A DNA stretch of 64,000 nucleotides, from contig NZ_JAFBEB010000004.1 in the NCBI RefSeq assembly GCF_016908525.1, positions 1-64,000 on the forward strand, written 5' to 3'. The position numbers and the translations under genes were made by a program. This document shows, in pieces, positions 46,914 to 56,701 of this stretch (its first letter is position 1; every line of letters begins with the position of its first letter). Under the pieces are notes generated by a model. It searched no databases, had not been told where the DNA came from, and saw only the letters and a list, made by a program, of their open reading frames with translations. This DNA is from Brevibacillus fulvus. Its GTDB lineage: Bacteria; Bacillota; Bacilli; Brevibacillales; Brevibacillaceae.

Positions 46914-47483
46914 TCAAGCATTGACCTTAACCATAGCCGGCCGGATCACTCGATCTTTAAACTGATAGCCTTTCTGCAACTCTTCGACAATAGCCCCGGA
47001 TGGGAGATTGGTGTCCTCGACCTGCATCACGGCTTGATGCAGATTGGGGTCAAATGGTTTCCCTGCCGTTTCAATCGGCGTCAAACCTTCTTTTTCAAAC
47101 ACTTGCACCATCTGGCGATAGACCATATTGACTCCTTGCAGCAACGATTCAACCGTGACCGTCTCTTTGTCGACGTTCAGGGCGCGCTCGAAGTTGTCGA
47201 GCGCTGGCAGCAGTTCCTCGATCACTTTCAAGGAAGCATATTTCTGCAAGTCTTCTTGTTCGCGCCGAACTCTTTTGCGCAAGTTTTCCATATCAGCCAG
47301 TGTCCGCAACATCCGGCTTTGGTGTTCCTCCGCCAAAGCTTTCCAATGCTCAACCGTCTCCTCGGGTTTCACCGCAGATGTCTGCTCGGCCGATTCAGCA
47401 CTTGCCGCTTCAGTCGCTTCCTTGGCGGCTTCGTTGCCGGACTCCTGTTCTTGTTCGATTGGTGTTTTTTCGTCACTCAACAT
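46914..47483 (-). CDS. grpE: Nucleotide exchange factor GrpE
   Basis: A 189-residue GrpE: an acidic, low-complexity N-terminus (about 1-45), a long dimerisation helix (about 45-110) and the C-terminal beta domain with HQAVMQVEDTNLPSGAIVEE and LQKGYQFKDRVIRPAMVKV. It releases ADP from DnaK. ATG is preceded by GTAGGAGG. It lies between hrcA and dnaK as usual. Confidence 0.97.
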   Translation of the reverse strand: MLSDEKTPIEQEQESGNEAAKEATEAASAESAEQTSAVKPEETVEHWKALAEEHQSRMLRTLADMENLRKRVRREQEDLQKYASLKVIEELLPALDNFERALNVDKETVTVESLLQGVNMVYRQMVQVFEKEGLTPIETAGKPFDPNLHQAVMQVEDTNLPSGAIVEELQKGYQFKDRVIRPAMVKVNA

Positions 47484-47589
47484 GCATTACCTCCTACAAA
47501 ACAACTGCTCCGTTGCCCACAGATAACAGATGCTTCCATTCACTTTCTATTGTAGGCGGGAAAAACCCCGCGTCATACCGTGATAAATG

Positions 47590-48609
47590 CTACTGTTCAT
47601 TCAGTATCTTGGACAAACCTTTCGCCAAGAAGTCCAACACCGAAATTACCTTGGAATACTCCATTCTGGTCGGACCGAGAATACCGATCATGCCAACCGG
47701 CTTTCCTTCCAGATAATACGAAGTGGTGATGACACTGCATTGTTTGATGGCTTCCAGGTGATTTTCCTGACCAATTCGAATTTGCATGCCTTGGGACGGG
47801 GAACCAAACAAACGGATGACTTTGTCGTTTTGCTCGAGCAGTTCCAAAATGTCCTTCACTTTCTCCACATCGCGAAATTCGGGCTGCTCCATGATTTTTG
47901 TTGCGCCCCGCAACAGCACTCTGTCGCTTTCATCCTTGCTGAAAGAATCTTCGATGACTTGCAGAATTTCCGCGTATTGCTCCATATTCCGCTGCATTTC
48001 ACCGGCAATCTCCTGATAGAGCCGCTGTCTTAACTGCCAGAACGGCACATCGCGCAGCCTGCTGTTGAGCAAGTTGACCAGCTTCTCGATCTCCGAAGCC
48101 TGAATTCCCACAGGCAAGTCAAACAGCTTGTTTTCCACACGGCCGGTATGGGTGACCACTATCGCCACAGCTTGTGCTGCGTTCAGCGGGACGATTTGGA
48201 TATGCTTCAAACGATGCTCGAAAATTTCCGGACCAAGCACAATCGACGTATAATTGGTCATTTGCGACAAGATGGCAGCCGTCGATTCAATCACTTGTTC
48301 GAAATGGTGGATACGGTCCGCAAACAATTTTTTCAGCTTTTCGACTTCCACTTGCGACAAAAATTGCGGTTGGATCAGGTTGTCTACATAAAAACGATAT
48401 CCCTTGGTCGAAGGGATTCTTCCGGCGGACGTATGCGGCTGCTCCAAATAACCAAGCTCCTCCAGATCAGCCATTTCGTTGCGGATGGTGGCCGAACTAA
48501 AGCCAATATCTTCGCGCTTCGAAATCGTTCTGGAGCCGACAGGTTCGGCAGAATGGATATAATTATCGACAATCGCATTCAAGATCATTCGCTGACGGTC
48601 TGATAACAT
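47590..48609 (-). CDS. hrcA: Heat-inducible transcription repressor HrcA
   Basis: A 339-residue HrcA with an N-terminal winged HTH (SDRQRMILNAIVDNYI, VGSRTISKREDIGFSSATIR) and the central GAF-like/dimerisation region containing TSAGRIPSTKGYRFYVDNL. It binds CIRCE and represses the dnaK operon, itself included, with GroEL promoting its folding. First gene of the hrcA-grpE-dnaK unit; the CIRCE lies 23 bases upstream of its start. Confidence 0.97.
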   Translation of the reverse strand: MLSDRQRMILNAIVDNYIHSAEPVGSRTISKREDIGFSSATIRNEMADLEELGYLEQPHTSAGRIPSTKGYRFYVDNLIQPQFLSQVEVEKLKKLFADRIHHFEQVIESTAAILSQMTNYTSIVLGPEIFEHRLKHIQIVPLNAAQAVAIVVTHTGRVENKLFDLPVGIQASEIEKLVNLLNSRLRDVPFWQLRQRLYQEIAGEMQRNMEQYAEILQVIEDSFSKDESDRVLLRGATKIMEQPEFRDVEKVKDILELLEQNDKVIRLFGSPSQGMQIRIGQENHLEAIKQCSVITTSYYLEGKPVGMIGILGPTRMEYSKVISVLDFLAKGLSKILNEQ

Positions 48610-48631
48610 GCTGCTGTTCGCCCCCTGTTTG

Positions 48632-48658
48632 TTAGCACTCCTGCTGATTGAGTGCTAA
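48632..48658. promoter_or_regulatory. CIRCE operator
   Basis: A perfect TTAGCACTC-N9-GAGTGCTAA inverted repeat immediately upstream of hrcA, the binding site of HrcA. Exact match to the published consensus. Confidence 0.98.
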
Positions 48659-48669
48659 ATCATACTATA

Positions 48670-48698
48670 AAAGTAGCAGTAGAAGAAGTTTTTGTCAA
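48670..48698 (-). promoter_or_regulatory. Promoter region of hrcA-grpE-dnaK
   Basis: A perfect TTGACA lies at 48693-48698 on the minus strand. The best-spaced -10 (17 bases) is the weak TACTTT at 48670-48675; better hexamers TATAGT (48664-48669) and TATGAT nearby are too far. The -10 assignment is uncertain, but transcription must start just upstream of or inside the CIRCE. Confidence 0.5.
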
Positions 48699-48721
48699 TG
48701 TTTTCAACGTGTTAAAGGATT

Positions 48722-49867
48722 TTAATCTCTGAGAAAACGAGCAAATACTTCATTGCCCAGCGGAAGACCTTTACGGGTCAAGCGCAAAAAGCCTTCTTCT
48801 TCAATCAACATCCCTTTTTCCTTTTCTTCCTGCACGATCGGGCCGAATTCCTCTTCCACCGAACGGCCATACCGTTTGGCAAACCGTTGCAAGTCAACGC
48901 CTTCCATCAGCCGCAAGCCCAGGATTAGTTCATCTTCCATCGCTCCGCTGTCACTGACCGCAAACTGTTCAACCCGCGGCAATCCTTTGTTGCACATCTG
49001 CATATAGATCGCCAGCGGCCCGGCATTGACGTGCCGCTGATGGTTTGCATAGCCGTGCGCTCCTGCTCCCAGACCATAGTATTCATTGTTGAGCCAATAC
49101 GTTTTATTATGTCTGCTTTCCATTCCCGGTCGAGCAAAATTGCTGATTTCGTACTGCGGGTAACCGTGCTGTTCCATTTGATCGATCAGCATCATATACA
49201 TGGCCAATTCCGCCTCTTCCGTCGGCAGCGGCAGCTGATCTTTTTGATAGAGGGTATGGAACAATGTATTTTCCTCGACTTTCAAGCTGTATGCCGAAAA
49301 ATGCGTAGTCGGCATTTCAAACGCTTTTTGCAAAGTCTGCGCAAATATTTCTTCCGTTTGTTCGGGCAAACCAAACATCAGGTCGATGGAAATATTTTGG
49401 AATCCTGCGGCAATGGCGTTGTCGATGCTGCGGTATACATCATCCACATCGTGAATCCGCCCCAACCGTTTCAACAATCTGTTGTCAAACGATTGTACGC
49501 CAAAACTGAGTCGGTTAACTCCCTCGGCGCGCATGAGCGCCAGCTTGTCCCGATCGGTTGTTCCCGGATTCGCCTCCATCGTAAATTCCAGGTCCACAGT
49601 CAAATGCTTGTTCAGATGCTTATGAACGATCTGCAGAAAAGCGGCCATCTGCGCCTGATCCAAAAAGGTCGGCGTGCCGCCTCCAACGAAGATTGTTTTG
49701 ACTTGCTCGGGCGGTTGTTCCGCAAACGTCAGCGCCATTTCCCGATCAAGCGCTTCCAGGTAGTCCCAGATCAGTTGCGGATTTTTGGTCACAAACGAAT
49801 TAAAGTCGCAATAATAGCATTTATTTGTACAGAACGGGATATGAATATAGACGGATTGGGGAGCCAT
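48722..49867 (-). CDS. hemW: Radical SAM heme chaperone HemW
   Basis: A 381-residue HemW (formerly HemN-like oxygen-independent coproporphyrinogen oxidase). The 4Fe-4S C-x3-C-x2-C motif is Cys13, Cys17 and Cys20 in FCTNKCYYCDF; the HNKTYW motif (about 232-237) is the family's heme-linked signature, and the extra Cys and N-terminal features of true HemN are missing. It is likely to insert heme into respiratory proteins. ATG at 49867 follows AAGGAGGGAG. It follows lepA across a terminator. Confidence 0.93.
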   Translation of the reverse strand: MAPQSVYIHIPFCTNKCYYCDFNSFVTKNPQLIWDYLEALDREMALTFAEQPPEQVKTIFVGGGTPTFLDQAQMAAFLQIVHKHLNKHLTVDLEFTMEANPGTTDRDKLALMRAEGVNRLSFGVQSFDNRLLKRLGRIHDVDDVYRSIDNAIAAGFQNISIDLMFGLPEQTEEIFAQTLQKAFEMPTTHFSAYSLKVEENTLFHTLYQKDQLPLPTEEAELAMYMMLIDQMEQHGYPQYEISNFARPGMESRHNKTYWLNNEYYGLGAGAHGYANHQRHVNAGPLAIYMQMCNKGLPRVEQFAVSDSGAMEDELILGLRLMEGVDLQRFAKRYGRSVEEEFGPIVQEEKEKGMLIEEEGFLRLTRKGLPLGNEVFARFLRD

Positions 49868-49902
49868 GTCACTCCCTCCTTTTTCGGTTAAGTTTCGCAT
49901 AG

Positions 49903-49943
49903 AAAATCACGACCCGCCAGTTTCGTTGGCCAGGTCGTGATTT
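49903..49943 (-). terminator. Intrinsic terminator after lepA
   Basis: AAATCACGACC / GGTCGTGATTT (49904-49943), 11-bp stem with a loop of 18 that can pair further (CTGGC/GCCAG), then TTTTC on the minus strand, 48 bases after the lepA stop. Confidence 0.75.
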
Positions 49944-49990
49944 GGAGTTGTTTGCCAGCCGGTCCGCGGGATAGAGCAACCGGTCGTTTC

Positions 49991-51808
49991 CTACTTTTTG
50001 TCATCCATCCGCAGGACAGCCATGAACGCTTCTTGTGGAACTTCTACGGAGCCGACGGCTTTCATCCGCTTTTTCCCTTCTTTTTGCTTCTCCAGCAGCT
50101 TCCGTTTCCGGGTGATGTCCCCGCCATAGCATTTCGCCAAAACGTTTTTGCGCATCGCGCTGATCGTTTCGCGGGCAACAACCTTATTTCCGATAGCCGC
50201 CTGAATCGGTACTTCAAATTGCTGGCGCGGAATCAATTCTTTTAATTTTTCACAGATGACCTTGCCGCGTGCATAGGCATTGTCTTTGTGGACGATAAAC
50301 GACAGCGCATCGACCACTTCGCCATTGAGCAAGATGTCCAGTTTGACCAGCTTGGACGGTTTGTAGCCGGCCAGTTCGTAGTCGAAAGAAGCGTAACCTT
50401 TTGTGCCCGATTTCAACAGGTCAAAGAAGTCATACACGATTTCGGAAAGCGGCATATCATATTTGAGCTGGACGCGATTTTCCCCGAGATATTGCATATC
50501 GAGGAAATCGCCGCGTTTTCCCTGGCACAGTTGCATGACGTCGCCCACATAATCTTTTGGGACCATAATCGTTGCGTTTACATATGGTTCTTCAATAAAG
50601 TCGATCTTTTGCACTTCCGGCATTTTGGAAGGGTTATCGATCTCGATCATTTCGCCGTTGGTCATCGTCACCCGGTAAATAACGCTCGGGGCAGTCGTAA
50701 TCAGGTCAATGTTAAACTCCCGCTCGATCCGCTCCTGAATAATTTCCATATGCAGCAAACCGAGGAAGCCACAGCGGAAACCGAAGCCCAACGCTTGCGA
50801 TGTTTCCGGTTCAAATTGCAATGAAGCATCGTTTAACTGCAATTTTTCCAAGGCATCGCGCAAATCGTTGTAATCGCTGGTGTCAATCGGGTATAGGCCG
50901 CAGAAAACCATTGGATTGATTTTGCGGTAACCCGGCAACGGCTCGGACGCCGGACGCGCCGCATCTGTGATCGTATCCCCAACCCGCGTGTCGCCAACCG
51001 TTTTGATCGACGCGGCAACATAGCCAACATCGCCGACAGTCAGCTCGTCGACCTGGGTTTGCCGAGGTGTGGATGTACCCACTTCCGTTACCTCAAACGT
51101 TTTGTTGGTCGCCATCATTTTGATCTTCATGCCTTTGCGCAGCGTGCCGTTGACAATTCGCACAGAAGCGATCACCCCGCGATAAGGGTCAAAATAGGAG
51201 TCGAAAATCAACGCTTGCAGCGGCGCATCCGGATCTCCTTCGGGCGCGGGCACTTTTTGCACAACCGCTTCCAGAATATCCTTGATGCCGATTCCCGCCT
51301 TGGCGGAAGCGAGACAAGCTTCGCTGGCATCCAGGCCGATCACATCTTCCACTTCTTGGCGGACGCGCTCCGGCTCGGCGCTGGGCAAGTCAATCTTGTT
51401 GATGACCGGGATAATCTCCAGATTATTGTCCAAAGCCAAATAGACATTGGCCAATGTTTGCGCTTCGATCCCCTGCGCGGCATCGACGACCAGCAGCGCA
51501 CCCTCGCAGGCGGCGAGGCTGCGGGACACTTCATAAGTGAAATCGACGTGTCCAGGCGTATCGATCAAATGCAGAATATAGTCGTTTCCGTCATCCGCTT
51601 TATAATTCAACCGCACGGCATTCAGTTTGATCGTAATCCCGCGCTCTCGTTCCAAATCCATTGTATCTAGAAATTGCGCTTCCATTTCCCGCTCGGACAG
51701 GGCTCCCGTCAGTTCGAGAATCCGGTCGGCCAAGGTTGATTTTCCATGGTCAATGTGAGCGATAATGGAAAAGTTGCGAATTTTTTTCTGTCTTTCTCGA
51801 CGATCCAT
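49991..51808 (-). CDS. lepA: Elongation factor 4 (LepA)
   Basis: A 605-residue translational GTPase that back-translocates or remodels stalled ribosomes. G1 [13 protein letters not shown] (about 16-28), G3 DTPGHVDF (about 82), G4 NKIDLPSA (about 133) and the LepA-specific C-terminal domain ending in [18 protein letters not shown] are intact. ATG at 51808 follows TGGGAGGG. The upstream in-frame 16 codons are ignored. Own sigma-A promoter at 51901-51929. Confidence 0.97.
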   Translation of the reverse strand: MDRRERQKKIRNFSIIAHIDHGKSTLADRILELTGALSEREMEAQFLDTMDLERERGITIKLNAVRLNYKADDGNDYILHLIDTPGHVDFTYEVSRSLAACEGALLVVDAAQGIEAQTLANVYLALDNNLEIIPVINKIDLPSAEPERVRQEVEDVIGLDASEACLASAKAGIGIKDILEAVVQKVPAPEGDPDAPLQALIFDSYFDPYRGVIASVRIVNGTLRKGMKIKMMATNKTFEVTEVGTSTPRQTQVDELTVGDVGYVAASIKTVGDTRVGDTITDAARPASEPLPGYRKINPMVFCGLYPIDTSDYNDLRDALEKLQLNDASLQFEPETSQALGFGFRCGFLGLLHMEIIQERIEREFNIDLITTAPSVIYRVTMTNGEMIEIDNPSKMPEVQKIDFIEEPYVNATIMVPKDYVGDVMQLCQGKRGDFLDMQYLGENRVQLKYDMPLSEIVYDFFDLLKSGTKGYASFDYELAGYKPSKLVKLDILLNGEVVDALSFIVHKDNAYARGKVICEKLKELIPRQQFEVPIQAAIGNKVVARETISAMRKNVLAKCYGGDITRKRKLLEKQKEGKKRMKAVGSVEVPQEAFMAVLRMDDKK

Positions 51809-51900
51809 TCGTTTGTTTCCCTCCCACGCAATCAGAAGTGCTTGCGCGATTAACATTTATATGAGAATCGATTGTAACCGTAAAAATTGCACTAAGATTG

Positions 51901-51929
51901 ATTATAGCAAAGCATGATGGGAGTAGCAA
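51901..51929 (-). promoter_or_regulatory. Sigma-A promoter of lepA
   Basis: TTGCTA (51924-51929), 17 bases and a perfect TATAAT (51901-51906) on the minus strand, giving a leader of about 85 nt. Confidence 0.7.
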
Positions 51930-51982
51930 TAAGCAGGCTGTTCACCCATGCAACGCTGCGAGAGGATTCCGCCTCTTTCATG

Positions 51983-52552
51983 TCACGAATCAGCAAGCGA
52001 ACGCCGATACGCTTTCTCATGAAATCGGGTAATGATCCGAAACAGCTGCTTGCCCTCCTTCGGCAGCGGATGGCGCTCATCAAAGTTTCGGTACATCGCC
52101 TGATAAGGTTCCGGCACCCAAATATATTTGTGTATATACGCTGTCAGGTGAAAACCGTTTGCTTCCCAGAAGCGGACGCGCCGTCGATTTTCCTCTGATG
52201 ACTCTGCCTCCACTTCGACAATCATTCCTTTACAGCCTGGTAACGTACAAGCCCACCGCCCGATTTGTTCCAGCAAGAGATGGCCAAGGCCTCTGCCGCG
52301 CAGATCCTGGCGAATCGCCAAATAATCGACGACCAAGGCTCCTGCCTGCTCGTCCAATCCGCTCAAGGCCATTCCGACGATGTCCGCCCCTTGCCAAATC
52401 GTGTGCAGCTGGCACAGCCTTCTGGCAAACATCCGGCGAATGATCTCACGGCTTTTTCTGCCATCGGGAAACGCTTGTTCATAAATGGGCTCTGCCGCCA
52501 ACCAGGCGGCCTCGTCCCACTGTACGGCAAGTTGATAGGTGATTTCGTCCAC
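51983..52552 (-). CDS. GNAT family N-acetyltransferase
   Basis: A 189-residue acetyltransferase. The acetyl-CoA-binding motif [21 protein letters not shown] with R-x-x-G-x-G/A (about 73-92), and the motif B region [16 protein letters not shown] (about 128-143) are clear. Substrate unknown. The start is GTG at 52552 behind GGAGG. It lies alone between lepA and a divergent VOC protein gene, in a stretch not present between yqxA and lepA in B. subtilis. Confidence 0.88.
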   Translation of the reverse strand: MDEITYQLAVQWDEAAWLAAEPIYEQAFPDGRKSREIIRRMFARRLCQLHTIWQGADIVGMALSGLDEQAGALVVDYLAIRQDLRGRGLGHLLLEQIGRWACTLPGCKGMIVEVEAESSEENRRRVRFWEANGFHLTAYIHKYIWVPEPYQAMYRNFDERHPLPKEGKQLFRIITRFHEKAYRRSLADS

Positions 52553-52707
52553 TGCGCCTCCTCCTTTCCTTCCGTCGGATCACCCGAACATGCGATCAAA
52601 ATGTTGCTACCTTCTATTGTACCCTTTTGGGGGGAGCCGGCTTGGCAAAATTCGCATTCATCCAGAGATTATGATAGATTGTTAGGAAGTGAAAGGAGAG
52701 ATCATAG

Positions 52708-53358
52708 ATGATTCAGCTGGATCGCCTGGTTTATGCGACAACAAAGCCCGACGAAGTGGATTCGTTCCTGCGGCGGGAACGCGGTCTGTCTGTAGCTGCG
52801 ACAGGCACATCTTTTCCCGGCGTAGCCACGCGGATCTATCCCCTTCCCGGCGGTGGCTTTTTGGAAGTGACGTCTATCGAAGATCAGTCGCAAATCGCTG
52901 CTTCCGAAGGCGGCAGCGCCCTGCAACAGTTTTTGGCAGAAAAAGGAGCTGGTTATTACTCGTTGATTTTGGAAACCGATCGCTTGGTGCACGTAAAGAA
53001 AACATTGAAAAGCAATTTTTATCCCACTTATGTGACAACTCCGCAAGAAGCGGTCGATCCGACAGGACAAACGATCCGCTTTCAAATGGTCGGCAGCGCT
53101 GCTCATTTGCCATGGTTCGTCCAATATAATCAACCGCGCGTCTCTCCCGAAAGCGAGCAAGAGCAGGGAGTGATTCTGTACAGCCCTTTCTGGCAAGCGG
53201 ATACCAACCTCCTGGAGAAAATCTTCGGGCAAAAACCGGACCGCTCCTCCTCAGCCGTCAGTTTCCGCATGAGTAACGGATGCTTTCGCGTTGTCCAAGC
53301 AGCCGAAGAAAGTTTTGCCTATTTTGACAAAAACGGCATCTTGTTTCCGCCAAACTAA
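52708..53358 (+). CDS. VOC (glyoxalase-like) family protein
   Basis: A 216-residue protein starting MIQLDRLVYATTKPDEVDSF, typical of the glyoxalase-like (VOC) domain type 3 family: two beta-alpha-beta modules at about 1-125 and 145-215. Metal ligands are not obvious, so it may bind a small molecule without catalysis. AAAGGAGA precedes ATG. It is divergent from the acetyltransferase and convergent with the peptidase gene. Function unknown. Confidence 0.8.
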   Translation: MIQLDRLVYATTKPDEVDSFLRRERGLSVAATGTSFPGVATRIYPLPGGGFLEVTSIEDQSQIAASEGGSALQQFLAEKGAGYYSLILETDRLVHVKKTLKSNFYPTYVTTPQEAVDPTGQTIRFQMVGSAAHLPWFVQYNQPRVSPESEQEQGVILYSPFWQADTNLLEKIFGQKPDRSSSAVSFRMSNGCFRVVQAAEESFAYFDKNGILFPPN

Positions 53359-53402
53359 CCAATCGGCTTACTCTCCGCATCCCGCAGCTTGCTCCCGTCC
53401 AT

Positions 53403-53441
53403 AAAAAAGATGGAGTCGACAGCATTCACTGCCACTCCATC
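53403..53441. terminator. Terminator between VOC and peptidase genes
   Basis: GATGGAGT / ACTCCATC (53409-53441) with TTTTTT on the minus-strand side, suited to the peptidase gene and possibly also used by the converging VOC gene. Confidence 0.7.
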
Positions 53442-53476
53442 CTTCAGGGCGGACATGCGATCTCACTGTCCGTACA

Positions 53477-54580
53477 TCAGCCAATAATTTTCAATTCTTT
53501 CGGAAACGTTGTCAACACTTCACAACCGTTGTCTGTGACCAGCACGTCATCCTCGATTCGTACGCCGCCCACTTCGGGAATATAAACACCCGGTTCGATC
53601 GTAAACACGTTTCCCGTTTTGGCGATATCTTGATTCTCCCCATGAACCGAGGGATACTCGTGTGTCTCCAGTCCCATTCCGTGACCGAGGCGATGGATAA
53701 AATATTCACCGTAGCCACGCTCGGCGATCGCTTCGCGCGCTTGCTGATCGATGCTGGCGAAAGTCACGCCGGGCTTTGTCGCGTCGATCCCCGCGCGATT
53801 GGCGGCCAATACCGCTTCATACATGGAAGCCATGCGCTGGGTGACGCGCCCAACCGCAAATGTCCGGGTAATATCGGAAATGTATCCATCCGCATAAACG
53901 CCCAAATCGAACAGCAAAAATTCGCCTTCCTTAATGGGGCGATGATCCGGCTTTCCGTGCGGCAACGCCGACTTTTCCCCGGCCAATACCATCGTCTCGA
54001 ATGATGGCCCCTGGGCACCCAGCTTCTTCATTTGGTATTCCAGTTCGGCAACAATCTCAATCTCGGTTACGCCCACCTGTACTTTTTTCAGACCTTCGCG
54101 CAATACATCCTCGACCAGACGGATCGCATGCTTGATCCGTTGCACTTCCTCGCTTGTTTTGACCGAACGCATCTCCTGCAGCAGCGCTTCCATATCCAAA
54201 AAAACTTCCGCCCCGATTGCCGCCTTCAATTGTTCGTAACGATTGACGGTCAAGTGCCCTTTTTCGATACCGACCTGACGAAGCGATGAAGGCAACGTAC
54301 TTTTTAGCACTTCGTACGGATTTTGGGTGTCGGTATGCGTGACAATTTTTTGCACGCTGGAAGCCTGACTGGCCGCCTGACGGTCCAATTCCGGCGTGAT
54401 CAAGACAGGCTCATCGCCATGGGGAATGACCAGACCGAGAAATCGTTCATGCGGATCGGAGTTAAACCCGGTCAAATAATACACATGCCGTGGAGAGGTG
54501 ATGATCACAGCATCCAGTTTCTGATGATCCATATATCGCTGAATTTGTTCAAGTCGATTGTTCAAGGGTTCCACCGCCAT
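53477..54580 (-). CDS. M24 family Xaa-Pro dipeptidase/aminopeptidase
   Basis: A 367-residue metallopeptidase with an N-terminal creatinase-like domain (about 1-135) and the pita-bread catalytic domain. All five metal ligands are visible: Asp and Asp in FDLGVYADGYISDITRTF (about 228-245), His in HRLGHGMGLETHE (about 304), Glu in FTIEPGVYIPEVGG and Glu in GVRIEDDVLV. It cleaves Xaa-Pro bonds in short peptides. It lies directly downstream of the peptide ABC transporter operon, separated by a terminator; import followed by dipeptide cleavage is a plausible shared purpose. Confidence 0.92.
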   Translation of the reverse strand: MAVEPLNNRLEQIQRYMDHQKLDAVIITSPRHVYYLTGFNSDPHERFLGLVIPHGDEPVLITPELDRQAASQASSVQKIVTHTDTQNPYEVLKSTLPSSLRQVGIEKGHLTVNRYEQLKAAIGAEVFLDMEALLQEMRSVKTSEEVQRIKHAIRLVEDVLREGLKKVQVGVTEIEIVAELEYQMKKLGAQGPSFETMVLAGEKSALPHGKPDHRPIKEGEFLLFDLGVYADGYISDITRTFAVGRVTQRMASMYEAVLAANRAGIDATKPGVTFASIDQQAREAIAERGYGEYFIHRLGHGMGLETHEYPSVHGENQDIAKTGNVFTIEPGVYIPEVGGVRIEDDVLVTDNGCEVLTTFPKELKIIG

Positions 54581-54636
54581 TCCTGTTCTTTACTGTGAGG
54601 ATACCATTTTCCGATGGGAAATTGAAGAAAAAATAA

Positions 54637-54678
54637 AAGCCCGCGATCGGGTATATCCCCCGTGTTTCGAGCGGGCTT
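54637..54678 (-). terminator. Intrinsic terminator of the peptide transporter operon
   Basis: AAGCCCGC / GCGGGCTT (54637-54678) with a secondary stem CGGGTATATCCCCCG in the loop, followed by TTTTATTTTTTC on the minus strand, 19 bases after the last permease gene. Confidence 0.85.
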
Positions 54679-54697
54679 CCAGTTTTTGATGAGCTGT

Positions 54698-55585
54698 TTA
54701 ATTTTTCATCCGCGGGTCGAGCGCATCGCGCAGACCGTCACCGATTAAGTTAAAGCCCAATACAGTCAACATGATCGACAGACCGGGGTAGATGACAGTC
54801 CACGGCGCTTTTTGGATATACTGGCGGGAATCTGCGAGCATTTTGCCCCATTCCGGCTCGGGCGCTTGTGCACCCAATCCAAGAAACCCGAGCGAAGCCG
54901 CTTCGATAATCGCCGTGGCAATACCCAACGTCCCTGTTACGATAATGGGCGCCAGACTGTTTGGCAAAATGTGCCGAAACAAGATTCGGGAATCTTTCAT
55001 CCCAATCGCCCTTGCTGCCGTCACATATTCTTCTTCTTTGAGGCTTAATACTCGTGAGCGAACGAGCCGTCCATAGGTAGGAACGTTAATAATCGAGATG
55101 GCCAGCAACGCATTTTGCAAGGAAGGGCCCAGAATCGCCACGATCGCGATCGCCAGCAGGATGCTCGGAAAAGCGAGCATGATGTCAAATATGCGCGAAA
55201 TCAGCATATCAATCCAACGACCGTAATAGCCTGCCAACAGCCCGAAAAATGTGCCGACAATAATCGAGCCGATGACGGAAAAGAAGCCAACCCACAGAGA
55301 CAACTGCGCGCCATATACTACGCGGGTGAACACATCGCGGCCATTATAGTCCGTGCCAAACCAGTGTTCGGCGGATGGCGGCTTATTTTTATCCGTCAGC
55401 ACCCCTTCATCGTATTTGTAATCCGTGATGAAAGGAGCAAGCAAAGCGATGGCAATGAAGAACAAAATGATGATAAACCCGATCACCGCCGCCTTGTTTT
55501 TCCGCAATACCTTCCATGCATCGCGCCAAGGCGAGGAAACCTTTTCTTTCGATTGAACTACTGTCTGGGTTTCAACTTGTGCCAT
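54698..55585 (-). CDS. Peptide ABC transporter permease (DppC/OppC type)
   Basis: A 295-residue permease with a cytoplasmic N-terminus (1-30), six hydrophobic helices and the EAA loop ARAIGMKDSRILFRHILPNS (about 188-207) that docks to the ATPases; an N-terminal OppC leader segment (SPWRDAWKVLRKNKAAVIGF) is present. Partner of the DppB-type permease 18 bases upstream. Ribosome binding site GGAGGGAGG. Fifth and last gene of the operon. Confidence 0.94.
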   Translation of the reverse strand: MAQVETQTVVQSKEKVSSPWRDAWKVLRKNKAAVIGFIIILFFIAIALLAPFITDYKYDEGVLTDKNKPPSAEHWFGTDYNGRDVFTRVVYGAQLSLWVGFFSVIGSIIVGTFFGLLAGYYGRWIDMLISRIFDIMLAFPSILLAIAIVAILGPSLQNALLAISIINVPTYGRLVRSRVLSLKEEEYVTAARAIGMKDSRILFRHILPNSLAPIIVTGTLGIATAIIEAASLGFLGLGAQAPEPEWGKMLADSRQYIQKAPWTVIYPGLSIMLTVLGFNLIGDGLRDALDPRMKN

Positions 55586-55603
55586 ATCGTAACCTCCCTC
55601 CTT

Positions 55604-56614
55604 CTAGCGATATTTAATACGTGGATCGATGAGGGCATACAGAAGATCGACCAGCAGATTGATCACGACGAAAATGGTGGCGATCACCAAAATCCCTGAC
55701 TGAATGACCGGATAATCACGGTTGCCGATCGCCGTGTAAATATAGCGACCGATCCCCGGCCAGCCAAAAATCGTTTCGGTCAACACGGCTCCGCCCAGCA
55801 ACAAACCGGTTTGCAATCCGATGATCGTCAGGATCGGAATAAAGGCGTTTTTCAAAGCGTGTTTGTAGACCACGAAAAATTGGCCCAAACCTTTGGCCCG
55901 CGCTGTGCGAATATAGTCCGAGCGCATCACTTCCAGCATGCTCGAACGGGTAATCCGCGCAATGATCGCCATCGGAATGGTTCCCAAGGCAATACCAGGC
56001 AGAATCAAGTGCGAGATTACGTCTTTCAGTTGATCCCAACGCCCGGCCAAAATTGTATCAATTATGTAAAATTGTGTAATTGCAGTTACCGGATCACGCG
56101 AGCTGTCACGGCCTACCGACGGGAGCCATTTTAATTCCTGCGCAAAAAACCACTGTTCCATCAACCCCAGCCAGAAGATCGGCATCGATACCCCGATTAA
56201 GGCAATGAGCATACAGATGTAGTCAAACCAGGAATTTTGTTTCCACGCGGAAATAATCCCCGCGTTTACCCCGATAAAAATCGCAAATATCATGCTGAAT
56301 ACGGTCAATTCCACAGTCGCCGCCAAATACGGCCCAATCTCCGAAGTGATTTCCGCTTTTGTATGCAAAGATACACCCAAATTGCCAGTTAAAATATCTT
56401 TAAGGAAGAGAAAATATTGCTCGTAAAGCGGCTTATTCAGCCCCAACACTTCGCGGAATTCTTCGACAGCTTTCGGACTTGCCTTTTCACCCAAGATCGT
56501 TAAAGCAGGATCGCCCGGGATGGCATGGATGATGGAAAACACGATGATGGACATTCCCAATAAAACGGGGATGAGCATGAGCACTCTTCGGATTGTATAG
56601 GATAACAATGCCAT
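55604..56614 (-). CDS. Peptide ABC transporter permease (DppB/OppB type)
   Basis: A 336-residue permease with six transmembrane segments. The N-terminal LSYTIRRVLMLIPVLLGMSI and the C-terminal LTETIFGWPGIGRYIYTAI are hallmarks of DppB-type permeases; the EAA loop is ARAKGLGQFFVVYKHALKNA. The annotated ATG abuts GGAG, so initiation at the TTG two codons later (56608) is possible. A strong hairpin separates it from the binding-protein gene. Confidence 0.93.
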   Translation of the reverse strand: MALLSYTIRRVLMLIPVLLGMSIIVFSIIHAIPGDPALTILGEKASPKAVEEFREVLGLNKPLYEQYFLFLKDILTGNLGVSLHTKAEITSEIGPYLAATVELTVFSMIFAIFIGVNAGIISAWKQNSWFDYICMLIALIGVSMPIFWLGLMEQWFFAQELKWLPSVGRDSSRDPVTAITQFYIIDTILAGRWDQLKDVISHLILPGIALGTIPMAIIARITRSSMLEVMRSDYIRTARAKGLGQFFVVYKHALKNAFIPILTIIGLQTGLLLGGAVLTETIFGWPGIGRYIYTAIGNRDYPVIQSGILVIATIFVVINLLVDLLYALIDPRIKYR

Positions 56615-56649
56615 CTCCTCGCTTTCAAAAGATAAGATGCATGAGGAAA

Positions 56650-56678
56650 GGGTAAGAAGAGGGGAACTCCTCTTACCC
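56650..56678 (-). other. Intercistronic hairpin between binding protein and permease genes
   Basis: GGGTAAGA-AGAGG / CCTCTTACCC forms a strong stem with a small bulge and no T-run. It probably acts as an mRNA-stabilising or processing element, favouring the binding protein over the permeases, as known for other ABC operons. Confidence 0.5.
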
Positions 56679-56701
56679 TGACGCCAGTAAGAACTGCTGG
56701 A

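Noticed and set aside
47556-47575. Short GC-rich inverted repeat between grpE and hrcA
   Set aside because: A five-pair stem with no T-run; too weak to call a terminator, and the genes are co-transcribed.
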